From Clostridia bacterium (GTDB lineage: Bacteria; Bacillota; Clostridia; Christensenellales; Borkfalkiaceae), in assembly GCA_017473605.1 (NCBI GenBank), contig JAFUKM010000006.1, positions 1 to 64,000 of the forward strand: DNA of 64,000 nt, given 5' to 3'. Position 1 is the stretch's first letter. Each line of letters begins with the position of its first letter. This document shows positions 1 to 7,773 of this stretch, piece after piece. The notes beneath the pieces are model-generated. The model made no database searches. It saw only the letters and a list, made by a program, of their open reading frames with translations, and had not been told where the DNA came from. The position numbers and the translations under genes are program-made.

Positions 1-1
1 A

Positions 2-236
2 GCGGTGGAAGAAATCGTTGAAGAACCTGTGGTAGAAGAAACGGTGGAAGAAATCGTTGAAGAACCTGTGGTAGAAGAAACGGAAGAAGCTGTTGAAGAA
101 CCCGTGGTAGAAGAAACGGTGGAAGAAATCGTTGAAGAACCTGTGGTAGAAGAAGCGGTGGAAGAAGCTGTTGAAGAACCCGTGGTAGAAGAAACGGTGG
201 AAGAAGCCGTTGAAGAACCCGTTGAAACGTCCGTGG
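2..236 (+). repeat. 39-bp in-frame coding tandem repeat
   Basis: Roughly six copies of a 39-bp unit (one of 36 bp) encode the V/E/P-rich repeat at the start of the first gene. Units differ mainly at the third codon position and in alternation of ATC/GCT/GCC (I/A). They are in frame and continuous, with no spacers. Confidence 0.9.
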
Positions 237-667
237 TAGAAGAAATCGCGCCTGCGGCTGTGGAAGCAGACGAAGACGACGATGACGAAGACGACGACGT
301 AATGGACGAACAGGTAATTCAAACCAGACGCCGTTTCCTTGCAAAGCTTGATAAATTGAACAAGAAGAGTAAGGCGTATTACGACGAAATTCGAGCGTTT
401 ATTCTCGGGCATAAAAAAGTGCACTCGCGTATGAGTTCGGGTTACGAATCGTTCACGATGCACCGTATCGCAAAAGCGCGTGCGGTAGTTCGCGGCAAAG
501 ACGTAGCGATTTGCTTGGCGCTCAACGCAAAGGACTACGAAAGCTATTTCTTCAAAGATTTAAGCGTAAACGGCAGTTTTGACGATACGCCGATGATGGT
601 TACGTTGAAATCGGACCGTGACGTAAGACTTTTGAAAGAAGTACTCGATACGTTGTTAAACGGTTAA
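2..667 (+). CDS. Partial acidic-repeat protein with conserved C-terminal domain
   Basis: The frame is open to the left edge, so the 5' end is missing. The first 75 or so residues are a tandem repeat of about 13 residues (VEEIVEEPVVEET and variants), followed by an aspartate run and a C-terminal domain of about 115 residues starting near RRRFLAKLDK. That C-terminal domain resembles a domain of unknown function that I recall from uncultured gut Firmicutes, usually after an acidic linker. No catalytic motif is visible. The repeat is strongly acidic and probably an extended linker between an unseen N-terminal part and this domain. A strong terminator follows 14 bases after the stop. Function unknown. 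Confidence 0.75.
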   Translation, partial: AVEEIVEEPVVEETVEEIVEEPVVEETEEAVEEPVVEETVEEIVEEPVVEEAVEEAVEEPVVEETVEEAVEEPVETSVVEEIAPAAVEADEDDDDEDDDVMDEQVIQTRRRFLAKLDKLNKKSKAYYDEIRAFILGHKKVHSRMSSGYESFTMHRIAKARAVVRGKDVAICLALNAKDYESYFFKDLSVNGSFDDTPMMVTLKSDRDVRLLKEVLDTLLNG

Positions 668-680
668 AAGACAAACAATA

Positions 681-715
681 AAAACCCCGAAACGGGACTC
701 GTTTCGGGGTTTTTT
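681..715 (+). terminator. Rho-independent terminator
   Basis: Stem AACCCCGAAACG with CGTTTCGGGGTT and a run of six T. It ends the first gene. Confidence 0.9.
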
Positions 716-893
716 ATACGCTAAATTCGCCATTTTTTATATATAAAACAAAAAAAATTTACGATTTTATACCAAATACTTACTATTTTCTAAATACAAA
801 TGATTTTGCTTATGGTATCATTGAAATGTAGGAGAACCTTTATAAGGGCGACGATTTTGTGTTAAAAAATAATAAAGGTAAGGAGAAAGGAAG

Positions 894-3542
894 ATGACGA
901 AAATCAAGAATAAGAAATTATTGTTTGCGCTTTGTGCGTTAACGGCAACTTGCAGTATCGGCGCGGTTACCACGCTTACGAACGTTTCCGCTGACGAAAC
1001 GGCGGGCGGAACGGAAACGGATGCAACGGTAAGCAACGTCACCGCAGTATATTCGGATGAAACGAATAAGTCGAGCGCGAATTTGACTTCGCTCAATATC
1101 GACGGGTTTTCGAGTGTGGAAGATTTCACCGATTGGTTTGGCTGGGGATATAATTATAGTTCTTTGACGATGAGCGATTTTGTGTCGTACGATGAAACGA
1201 ATCAGTCTGTGAAAATTAACGCCACGCAAAAACTCGATATGCGTTTCCATTTGGATACGATTACGACGGGTAAAACCGAGCTGGGCAATTTCGAAATCAA
1301 AATGACGGTACGCGGTTTGAACGTCGGCGACAGCGAAAATATGTATATGGCAAGCCGCGTTCAGTGGGATTCCAGCGATGCGGACGGTATGGCGCTGCGT
1401 GCGGACTTGACGGGTTCTTCGTCGGGAAAACATACGCTGGGTAGCGGAAAAGGTTCGTACGTATCGGGTGGCTCGTATTCCAACTTGGATTCTTCGAACG
1501 GGATTACGATTACCGCCGGGTACGTTAACAATCACGTGTATTTCTATTACGGCAACCATTTGGTAAACGGATACTCGGTGGTCAGCAATACGCTTTCCGC
1601 CAATTCCGACGCGGCTCGCGACGGTAACCAAACCTTTGGTTTATATTTCACGGCAGGCACGGAAATGGAAATTTTAGATTTCTCGTATGAGAGATTGGAT
1701 GAAGCGTTTGCTTTCGATACGGAAGATGAGACGACGCAAGCGTATATTACCAACCGTTTGACGCCCGCAAGCAACGCAGTGGCAACCTATGCGGACGAAA
1801 CGAGCAAAACGAGCGCAAACCTGAACTCTTTGAAAATTGACGAATTCGCAAGCTTGGCGGATTTTTCGAACTGGTTTAGATTCGGTTATCAAGACGGAAC
1901 GAACGCGTCGCTTGCAATGGACGATTACGTAACGTACGACGAAACGAATAAATCCATAAAAATCAATAATACGACGAAAAGGGGGTTGGATTTCCGTTTC
2001 CATCCCGACGGAACGATTGGAAGCAACAGTTATTACGGAAAAACGCAGCTGGGTAATTTCGAAATCAAAATGACGGTACGCGGCTTGAACGTAAGCGGTA
2101 GCGAAAATATGTATATGGCAAGCCGCGTTACGTGGGATTCTACGGCGGCGGAATATATGAATTTGCAGGCGCGTTTAACGGGTGGCGACGACGGTAAACA
2201 AAATTTTGGCTCAAATCAAAATTACGTATCGGGCGCGGCATACGAAAATTTGGATACGACGGACGGTATCACGCTTACCGTTGGATACGTAAATAACTAT
2301 ATGTATTTCTACTACGGCGATTTTATGACCAACGGGTTTAACGTGGTAAAAGCGAGTATCTCGGCGAATACGTCGAACGCGTCGCGCGACGGCAACCAAA
2401 CGTTTGCTTTGTACTTTACAGGCGCAAGCAACTACGCTACGGAAACGGAAATTCTCGATTTCTCGTATACGAGATTGACGGATATCGATTTTGCGGTGGA
2501 TGCGGAAGACGCGACGACGGAAAGCTATATTACCACGCGTTTCGCAACGCAAGCAGCGGCGGTAGTGAGCGACGCGATTGCAAAGCTTTCCACCGATACG
2601 GTTACGGCTACCAATTACGAAGCGGTAAAAGCGGAAGTGGAAGCGGTGGAAACGGCTTATAATGCTTTGACGGACGAGGGGAAAGCGTTGGTGGAGAACT
2701 ACGCTACGTTGACGGGAAGACGTGCAGAGCTTACCGCATACGAGGCGGAAGTGACCAAGCAAGCCAATGCGCAATCGGTTAAGGATTTGATTTCGGCAAT
2801 TCCTGCTGATACGCTTACGGCAGACAATTACGCGGCGGTAAAATCCGCAGTAGAAACGGCGGAAACTGCTTACGCGGCTTTGACGGACGAAGAAAAAGCA
2901 TTGGTGGATAATTATGCGGTTTTGACGGAAAAACGCGCGGAATTGGATAGCCATTGTGTGGATAGCGATACCAATCACGCTTGCGATATTTGCGGCGTGG
3001 CAATGGGAACGCACGAAGCGGCTGACGGCACGCATACCTGCGAATACTGCGGCGAAACGGTGAGCGAGTGTGTGGACGAAAATAGCGACCACGCTTGCGA
3101 CGTTTGCGGTACGGCAATGGGAACGCACGAGGCGGCGGAAGGTAAGCATACCTGTGATTACTGCGGCGAAACGGTAAGCGAGTGTGTGGACGAAAATAGC
3201 GACCACGCTTGCGATATTTGCGGCGCGGCAATGGGAACGCACGAAGCGGCTGACGGCGCGCATACCTGCGAGTACTGCGGACAAAGCGCAAGCGAGTGCG
3301 TTGACGAAAACGAAGACGGCGTATGCGACGTGTGCGGCGAAGAGACGGGAAGCAGTGAACCCGATACGCCCAGCACACCCGATACTCCCGGTGAACCCAA
3401 CGAACCTACTACTCCCGATGAACAACCTGACGCGTCTGACGAAGAAGTGAAAAAAGGCGGTTGCAGCGCTTCCGTAAGCGGTTTTGCGGTGCTCGGTGTT
3501 GCAATGGCGGCGTGCGCGTTGATTAAAAAAAGCAGAAAGTAA
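894..3542 (+). CDS. Large secreted, membrane-anchored surface protein with Cys repeats
   Basis: The 882-residue protein starts with a signal peptide (cleavage near residue 33, VSA). Residues ~45-288 and ~295-550 are two copies of one domain (both contain GNFEIKMTVRGLNV and SENMYMASRV), probably beta-rich. Residues ~553-685 hold two helical repeats ending in ALTDEEKALVDNYA, a FIVAR-like pattern. Residues ~686-818 hold three and a half 38-residue units with paired CxxC motifs (HACDICG, CEYCG). A Pro/Thr linker then leads to a C-terminal GGCSAS motif, a hydrophobic segment and KKSRK. The start is supported by AGGAGAAAGGAAG just upstream. Likely cell-surface adhesion or binding; no enzyme motif seen. 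Confidence 0.8.
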   Translation: MTKIKNKKLLFALCALTATCSIGAVTTLTNVSADETAGGTETDATVSNVTAVYSDETNKSSANLTSLNIDGFSSVEDFTDWFGWGYNYSSLTMSDFVSYDETNQSVKINATQKLDMRFHLDTITTGKTELGNFEIKMTVRGLNVGDSENMYMASRVQWDSSDADGMALRADLTGSSSGKHTLGSGKGSYVSGGSYSNLDSSNGITITAGYVNNHVYFYYGNHLVNGYSVVSNTLSANSDAARDGNQTFGLYFTAGTEMEILDFSYERLDEAFAFDTEDETTQAYITNRLTPASNAVATYADETSKTSANLNSLKIDEFASLADFSNWFRFGYQDGTNASLAMDDYVTYDETNKSIKINNTTKRGLDFRFHPDGTIGSNSYYGKTQLGNFEIKMTVRGLNVSGSENMYMASRVTWDSTAAEYMNLQARLTGGDDGKQNFGSNQNYVSGAAYENLDTTDGITLTVGYVNNYMYFYYGDFMTNGFNVVKASISANTSNASRDGNQTFALYFTGASNYATETEILDFSYTRLTDIDFAVDAEDATTESYITTRFATQAAAVVSDAIAKLSTDTVTATNYEAVKAEVEAVETAYNALTDEGKALVENYATLTGRRAELTAYEAEVTKQANAQSVKDLISAIPADTLTADNYAAVKSAVETAETAYAALTDEEKALVDNYAVLTEKRAELDSHCVDSDTNHACDICGVAMGTHEAADGTHTCEYCGETVSECVDENSDHACDVCGTAMGTHEAAEGKHTCDYCGETVSECVDENSDHACDICGAAMGTHEAADGAHTCEYCGQSASECVDENEDGVCDVCGEETGSSEPDTPSTPDTPGEPNEPTTPDEQPDASDEEVKKGGCSASVSGFAVLGVAMAACALIKKSRK
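2954..3345 (+). repeat. 114-bp cysteine-rich coding repeats
   Basis: Three and a half copies of a 38-residue unit, pattern C-V-D-x3-D/N-H-A-C-D-x-C-G ... T-C-x-Y-C-G. The DNA is nearly identical between copies, for instance around 3062 and 3176, which suggests recent duplication or gene conversion. Confidence 0.85.
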
Positions 3543-3550
3543 GCGAATAT

Positions 3551-3589
3551 AAAAAAATCCCCGAAACGGATTCGTTTCGGGGATTTTTC
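3551..3589 (+). terminator. Rho-independent terminator, probably bidirectional
   Basis: Stem ATCCCCGAAACG/CGTTTCGGGGAT flanked by A and T runs, between two converging genes. Confidence 0.88.
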
Positions 3590-3596
3590 ATATACG

Positions 3597-4592
3597 TTAT
3601 AAAATTGAATTGGCAATTCGTAAAGAAAGTTTGCTCTTCGTAGGCGGATGAATATCGTCTGTTTCGCATACGTCGCGAGAAACGACGGTTTCGACGAAGG
3701 GTAGCTTTTGGGGGACGGCAAGCTGTTCTTTTTGTATCGTTTCCCAAGCGGCTTTATCAAACGGATAAAGTGCGTAGTCGGCAATTTGTACAATACGGAA
3801 AGGCAGTTTTTCGTCAAGAAAATCCTTTCGCCAACGCATTATCATTGCCGTGAGCGTTTCGGCGTACGTTTCCGCTTCGGGGAAAAAGGCGTTGGATTCG
3901 CCTTGATACCATACAACGCAAGAAAAAGCGTAGGGGATAACGGTAGAAAGCATTTTTTCGTATAGAGTACCCGTAGGATTCCAAGGATATAACGTATGGT
4001 CTGGGTGTAGCTGCTCCGTCGGGATTTTTCGAACGGAATTAGGCAAGGATTCTTGTGGAAGCCAAGCTTCGATAACGGACGCGCCTTGACAACAGGCGAC
4101 GACGCCTACGGCGCAACCTTTTTCTTTCGCAATACGGTGCGCAACGTAATAACCGATAGCCGTCCATTCCGCGGCGTTTTCTTTTGTGCAAGGTAACCAA
4201 CCGTTTTCAGAGAAAAAACGTTCTCCTTCTTCTAAACGGTCCACGATAAATAACCGAACGCTGTCGTCGTTTTTATAATTTTCTTTCGGCTCGGTGGAAG
4301 AAGACAGCTTAAAATGCATATTCGATTGTCCCGAACAAAGCAATACTTCTCCCACGTATACGTCGGAGAGTATTTTCTTTTCGCCGTCCAAAAACAGCTC
4401 GACAGTATAAGGACCGCCGTAGGAGCGTGGAGAAAATTCCAATATCCAACAGTTGTCCATAATCGTAGCGACGGCTTTTTCGCCTTGAAAAACACCTTCG
4501 ATTTTGCCTTGTCCGCGCCCGAATATACGTATGGGTTTATTTGCCGCAAATACGGCGTGGTCGGAAAATATGTCGTTTAATACAGCCTTCAT
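3597..4592 (-). CDS. SASA-family carbohydrate (sialate-type) O-acetylesterase
   Basis: The 331-residue product has the SGNH hydrolase blocks of the sialic-acid 9-O-acetylesterase (SASA) family: CSGQSNM at residues 86-92 with the probable nucleophile Ser90, GVVACCQGAS, WYQGESNA and a C-terminal DDIHPPT that supplies the Asp/His pair. The family removes acetyl groups from sugars. No signal peptide is seen, so action is probably cytoplasmic. It is shorter than many family members of 450-600 residues because the long N-terminal beta domain is reduced to about 80 residues. A GGAG site lies upstream of the ATG. It stands alone, converging on the surface-protein gene. The precise sugar is not inferable. 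Confidence 0.85.
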   Translation of the reverse strand: MKAVLNDIFSDHAVFAANKPIRIFGRGQGKIEGVFQGEKAVATIMDNCWILEFSPRSYGGPYTVELFLDGEKKILSDVYVGEVLLCSGQSNMHFKLSSSTEPKENYKNDDSVRLFIVDRLEEGERFFSENGWLPCTKENAAEWTAIGYYVAHRIAKEKGCAVGVVACCQGASVIEAWLPQESLPNSVRKIPTEQLHPDHTLYPWNPTGTLYEKMLSTVIPYAFSCVVWYQGESNAFFPEAETYAETLTAMIMRWRKDFLDEKLPFRIVQIADYALYPFDKAAWETIQKEQLAVPQKLPFVETVVSRDVCETDDIHPPTKSKLSLRIANSIL

Positions 4593-4720
4593 AATTATGC
4601 TCCAAATCGTTTACATTATATCACATATTAGGGGAAGAGTCTTTATCATATCGTAAATATTTTGTATAAAATCGTCAATGGTAAAAAGAAAGGAGCAATT
4701 ATGTTGCTCCTTGTCTTGTT

Positions 4721-4921
4721 TTAAATATCCAGCTGTGGCGGCACGTCAATCTCGTCGGACACGTACTTGCCGTTTTTCTTGCGCTGTCGTACGCACTCGG
4801 AAAGCAAGTATTCGATTTGCCCGTTGACGGAACGAAAATCGTCTTCCGCCCAAGCGGCAACGGCTTCGTACAGCTTGGGGGATAAACGCAAAGGAATTTG
4901 TTTTTTCTGATTATCGTTCAT
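4721..4921 (-). CDS. Arc-like ribbon-helix-helix protein
   Basis: A 66-residue protein beginning [20 protein letters not shown], a typical Arc/MetJ ribbon-helix-helix start: a short beta strand with PLRL, then two helices. Proteins of this type bind DNA as dimers. It lies 41 bases downstream of the SPFH gene on the same strand, a pairing I recall as common in Firmicutes, where the Arc protein often has no obvious toxin partner. It probably works with or regulates the SPFH gene. Confidence 0.75.
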   Translation of the reverse strand: MNDNQKKQIPLRLSPKLYEAVAAWAEDDFRSVNGQIEYLLSECVRQRKKNGKYVSDEIDVPPQLDI

Positions 4922-4962
4922 AGGACACCTACTTGTTCAGCGGCGTTTTCGTCGCTCGTATT

Positions 4963-5952
4963 TTAGTATAAACTGCCTGTATTGACAATGGGTTGCGCGT
5001 CGTGATTTCCGCACAATACCACCAAGAGATTGGACACCATCGCCGCCTTTCTCTCTTCGTCAAGTTGTACCATTTTGTTTTCGTTGAGTTTTTCCAACGC
5101 CATTTCGACCATACCCACAGCGCCGTCTACAATCATCTTTCTTGCGTCGATAATGGCGGAAGCTTGCTGTCTTTGCAACATTACCGCCGCAATTTCGGGC
5201 GCGTACGCAAGGTACGTAATGCGCGCTTCCACAATTTCAATGCCCGCTTCTTCTACGCGCATTTGAATTTCGTCGCGAATACGGGAAGCCACGATTTCGC
5301 TTGAACCGCGAAGCGAACCGTCGTCGTCCACGCCGTCGCCCGTCGTATCCACGCCGGGGGCTACGTCGTAGGGGTAAATACGTACGATGTTCCGCAACGC
5401 GCTGTCGCATTGTAAGGATAAATATTCCTTAAAATTATCCACGTTAAACACCGCTTTTGCGGTATCGACTACCTTCCAAGTAACCGCAATTCCGATTTCC
5501 ACAGGGTTACCAAGACAATCATTGATTTTTTGACGGTTATTGTTGAGCGTCATAATTTTCAGCGAGATTTTTTTATCCATCATCGCCATCTTCATTTCCG
5601 TTGCGGAAAGGGGCGCGGCTTTATCTACGTCGCCGCTTTGGTTGAGCTTCGTCTTCGCCGCAGGGTTTATCGCCACGCAAAAGGGATTTACGGCGTAAAA
5701 GCCTTCGCCTTTAATCGTGCCGACGTATTTTCCGAACAGGGTAAGTACCAACGCTTCTTGCGGCTTTAACACGCGCAGTCCGCAAAGGGGAATCCACGCC
5801 ACGCACATAACGACAAACGACGCGATTAACAGCGCAACCATTTCCCAAGTAGAAGCCAAGACAATGCCTACGATAGACAATACTTCCAATAATAAGCAAA
5901 GCAGTAACGTTCGCATACCGTGCTTCTTGTTTTTCAAAATAATTTCTTGCAT
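4963..5952 (-). CDS. SPFH/band-7 domain membrane protein
   Basis: The 329-residue protein has two hydrophobic segments (about residues 14-34 and 37-58), then a GLRVLKPQEALVLTLFGKYVGT stretch that opens the SPFH/prohibitin domain, and a helical C-terminal part with the LQRQQASAIIDARKMIVDGA pattern typical of stomatin-like proteins. Members assemble on the membrane as scaffolds; some are linked to stress or membrane-fluidity control. Upstream is an AGGAGAAATTGAG ribosome site. It is followed by the Arc-like gene, probably in the same transcript. No protease partner is present nearby. Confidence 0.85.
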   Translation of the reverse strand: MQEIILKNKKHGMRTLLLCLLLEVLSIVGIVLASTWEMVALLIASFVVMCVAWIPLCGLRVLKPQEALVLTLFGKYVGTIKGEGFYAVNPFCVAINPAAKTKLNQSGDVDKAAPLSATEMKMAMMDKKISLKIMTLNNNRQKINDCLGNPVEIGIAVTWKVVDTAKAVFNVDNFKEYLSLQCDSALRNIVRIYPYDVAPGVDTTGDGVDDDGSLRGSSEIVASRIRDEIQMRVEEAGIEIVEARITYLAYAPEIAAVMLQRQQASAIIDARKMIVDGAVGMVEMALEKLNENKMVQLDEERKAAMVSNLLVVLCGNHDAQPIVNTGSLY

Positions 5953-6033
5953 CTCAATTTCTCCTTATATATTTTGATATTAAAATGATATCATATATAG
6001 GAGCATTTGTCAAGACAATTTTGATAAATTCCG

Positions 6034-6840
6034 TTAAGAGCAGGCAGAATTTTTTTCTTGGGCGATGCGGAAATAATTTTTGATATATTCGTTGCGTTCC
6101 GCTTCGGTGCGGAAGAAGAAAATATCGCCGTTTTTCAAAGACGGCCAACAATCGGAATATTCCGCTTCAATGCGTTCGCAAACGCCGCTCACGCCTTTGG
6201 TAAACAGTTTGAAGGTATGGATACCGTAGCGGTAGTTTTCCGAATCGGAGATATTGACGGGGGTTGGAAATTGCGTTTTGCAGCAAGGGCAAGATTTCAA
6301 TTCCCGTACGGAACGGCCTTTGCTTTCCGCTTCGTAGATTTCAATCAAATCGAATTCGTTGGAATCGGCGAACTTGGTGGCTTTCGTATACCAATGGGTG
6401 GTATAATCGTCGGACGGGAAAACGCCGTCGTCAAACATTTTCATATGTTTATTGTACCCGTTCAAAGTGAAATCGTACAATTCGCGGGAGATATCGGTAT
6501 ATCCTGCGCTCAAATATTTCGCGCTGTAATCCACTTCGCCCAGTTGTCTGGGGATATGCACGTGATACCATCTGCCTGCAATATCGAATTTTTTATTTTT
6601 GCGGAGAAAGGATTTATCGCAAAGCCATTTGATAAGCGCGTACAGTCCGCCGTATAACGTGGCGTCGATAATCGAGCCGATAACGGCGAGCCAAGTCGTG
6701 CCGAGAAAGTCTTGTAAAAAGGGGAATAATTCACCTTGTAAGACAGCGGTAACGACGATGTTGACGATAAGAAACGCAGAAAGGGTCAATCCGTGGATTT
6801 TTCCTACGGCGTTTGCTGTATGGTTGTTGATTTGCTTCAT
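6034..6840 (-). CDS. Two-TM protein with soluble C-terminal domain, unknown function
   Basis: 268 residues. Two predicted membrane helices (about 16-36 and 50-68) are followed by a ~185-residue soluble domain that begins KKFDIAGRWYHVHIP and contains a CPCC motif near residue 184 and a DCWPSLKNGDIFFFRTEAER stretch near the end. The two-helix plus strand-rich GRW layout recalls membrane-anchored beta-barrel effectors such as Cap15 of CBASS, but no cyclase or other defence gene is adjacent and the match is only one of layout. Followed upstream by the inositol-phosphatase gene on the same strand (21-base gap between its stop and this ATG), so possibly co-transcribed. Confidence 0.65.
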   Translation of the reverse strand: MKQINNHTANAVGKIHGLTLSAFLIVNIVVTAVLQGELFPFLQDFLGTTWLAVIGSIIDATLYGGLYALIKWLCDKSFLRKNKKFDIAGRWYHVHIPRQLGEVDYSAKYLSAGYTDISRELYDFTLNGYNKHMKMFDDGVFPSDDYTTHWYTKATKFADSNEFDLIEIYEAESKGRSVRELKSCPCCKTQFPTPVNISDSENYRYGIHTFKLFTKGVSGVCERIEAEYSDCWPSLKNGDIFFFRTEAERNEYIKNYFRIAQEKNSACS

Positions 6841-6861
6841 TTGTATATCCCCCTGTTTCCG

Positions 6862-7674
6862 TTATCCGATAACCAATTCCCGTAACCGTTCGTGAATTAC
6901 GCCGTTGGCGCAAACAATCGTGCCTGCCTTATGCAAGGGGAGGGTGTTTCCTTGCCAATCGGAGCTTTTTCCGCCCGCTTCTTCCAAGATGAGCGATGCC
7001 GCGGCGTAATCCCACGGTTTAATGACCTTTTCAAAATACCCGTCCAGCCTGCCTGCTGCAATATAGCAAATCGCAAGCGCCGTCGAGCATATTCTACGCA
7101 AGTCCAAACAGCTCGCAAACACGCGTTTTGCCCGAGCGAACGTTTCGTCCGCTTGGTCTTTATGGGAAGAGCCTGCGCCAAATTCGATAAGACAACGCTC
7201 TAACGGGCGTTCGCTTGCCCGTAAGGGGGTGCGCACGTAATTTTCTACGCCTGTTTCGATAAGGTTGCGAATTCCTTTGTCCGTTTTATATACGTACGCG
7301 CCCTTGCCGCGCACGGCGAAAAACAGCTCGTGGGCAAAGGGGTCTAATACCACTCCGAATACGACGACGCCGTTTTCCGCGTAAGCAAGAGAAATGGAAC
7401 TCTTTTTATAGTCGTATATCAAATTGGTCGTTCCGTCGATGGGGTCTAAAATAAAACACTTATCTTGTAGGATATGGTTTTGTTCTTCTTCGGTCATAAA
7501 TCCCACGTCAGGGAACGCCTTATACAGTTCCGCTTTCATGAAATCGCTAATACCCGTATCGACGTCGGTAACGAAATCGTACGGGTTTTTGTTTTCCACG
7601 TGCGCCAGTTTGCGCTTGGAAAATACGATTTTTCTCGCTTCGTATACGAGTTGAACAATCTTGTTGTAATCCAT
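6862..7674 (-). CDS. suhB: Inositol monophosphatase family protein
   Basis: 270 residues from ATG at 7674, preceded by AGGGGTAAT; the longer open frame upstream is not coding-like. It has the FIG/IMPase metal motifs: ILDPIDGTTNL near residues 78-88 and WDYAAASLILEEAGG near 205-219, plus an EEE variant of the usual GEE metal motif at TEEEQ. The family dephosphorylates inositol-1-phosphate, histidinol phosphate or other small phosphates with Mg2+. Its promoter appears to be TTGCGT-17-TATACT just upstream, separating it from the ABC-F gene. The exact substrate cannot be told. The gene symbol is a family label. Confidence 0.85.
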   Translation of the reverse strand: MDYNKIVQLVYEARKIVFSKRKLAHVENKNPYDFVTDVDTGISDFMKAELYKAFPDVGFMTEEEQNHILQDKCFILDPIDGTTNLIYDYKKSSISLAYAENGVVVFGVVLDPFAHELFFAVRGKGAYVYKTDKGIRNLIETGVENYVRTPLRASERPLERCLIEFGAGSSHKDQADETFARAKRVFASCLDLRRICSTALAICYIAAGRLDGYFEKVIKPWDYAAASLILEEAGGKSSDWQGNTLPLHKAGTIVCANGVIHERLRELVIG

Positions 7675-7773
7675 AAATATTACCCCTAAAACGGCTACAA
7701 ACCGTTTTCTAACGTATAGTATAACACAAAGCGCAAAAATACGCAATAGTCCTTGCCGTTTTTGTTTGCGTTT

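Noticed and set aside
1..236. CRISPR-like regular repeats at the left edge
   Set aside because: The repeats are contiguous, in frame and without unique spacers; they encode a Val/Glu/Pro linker.
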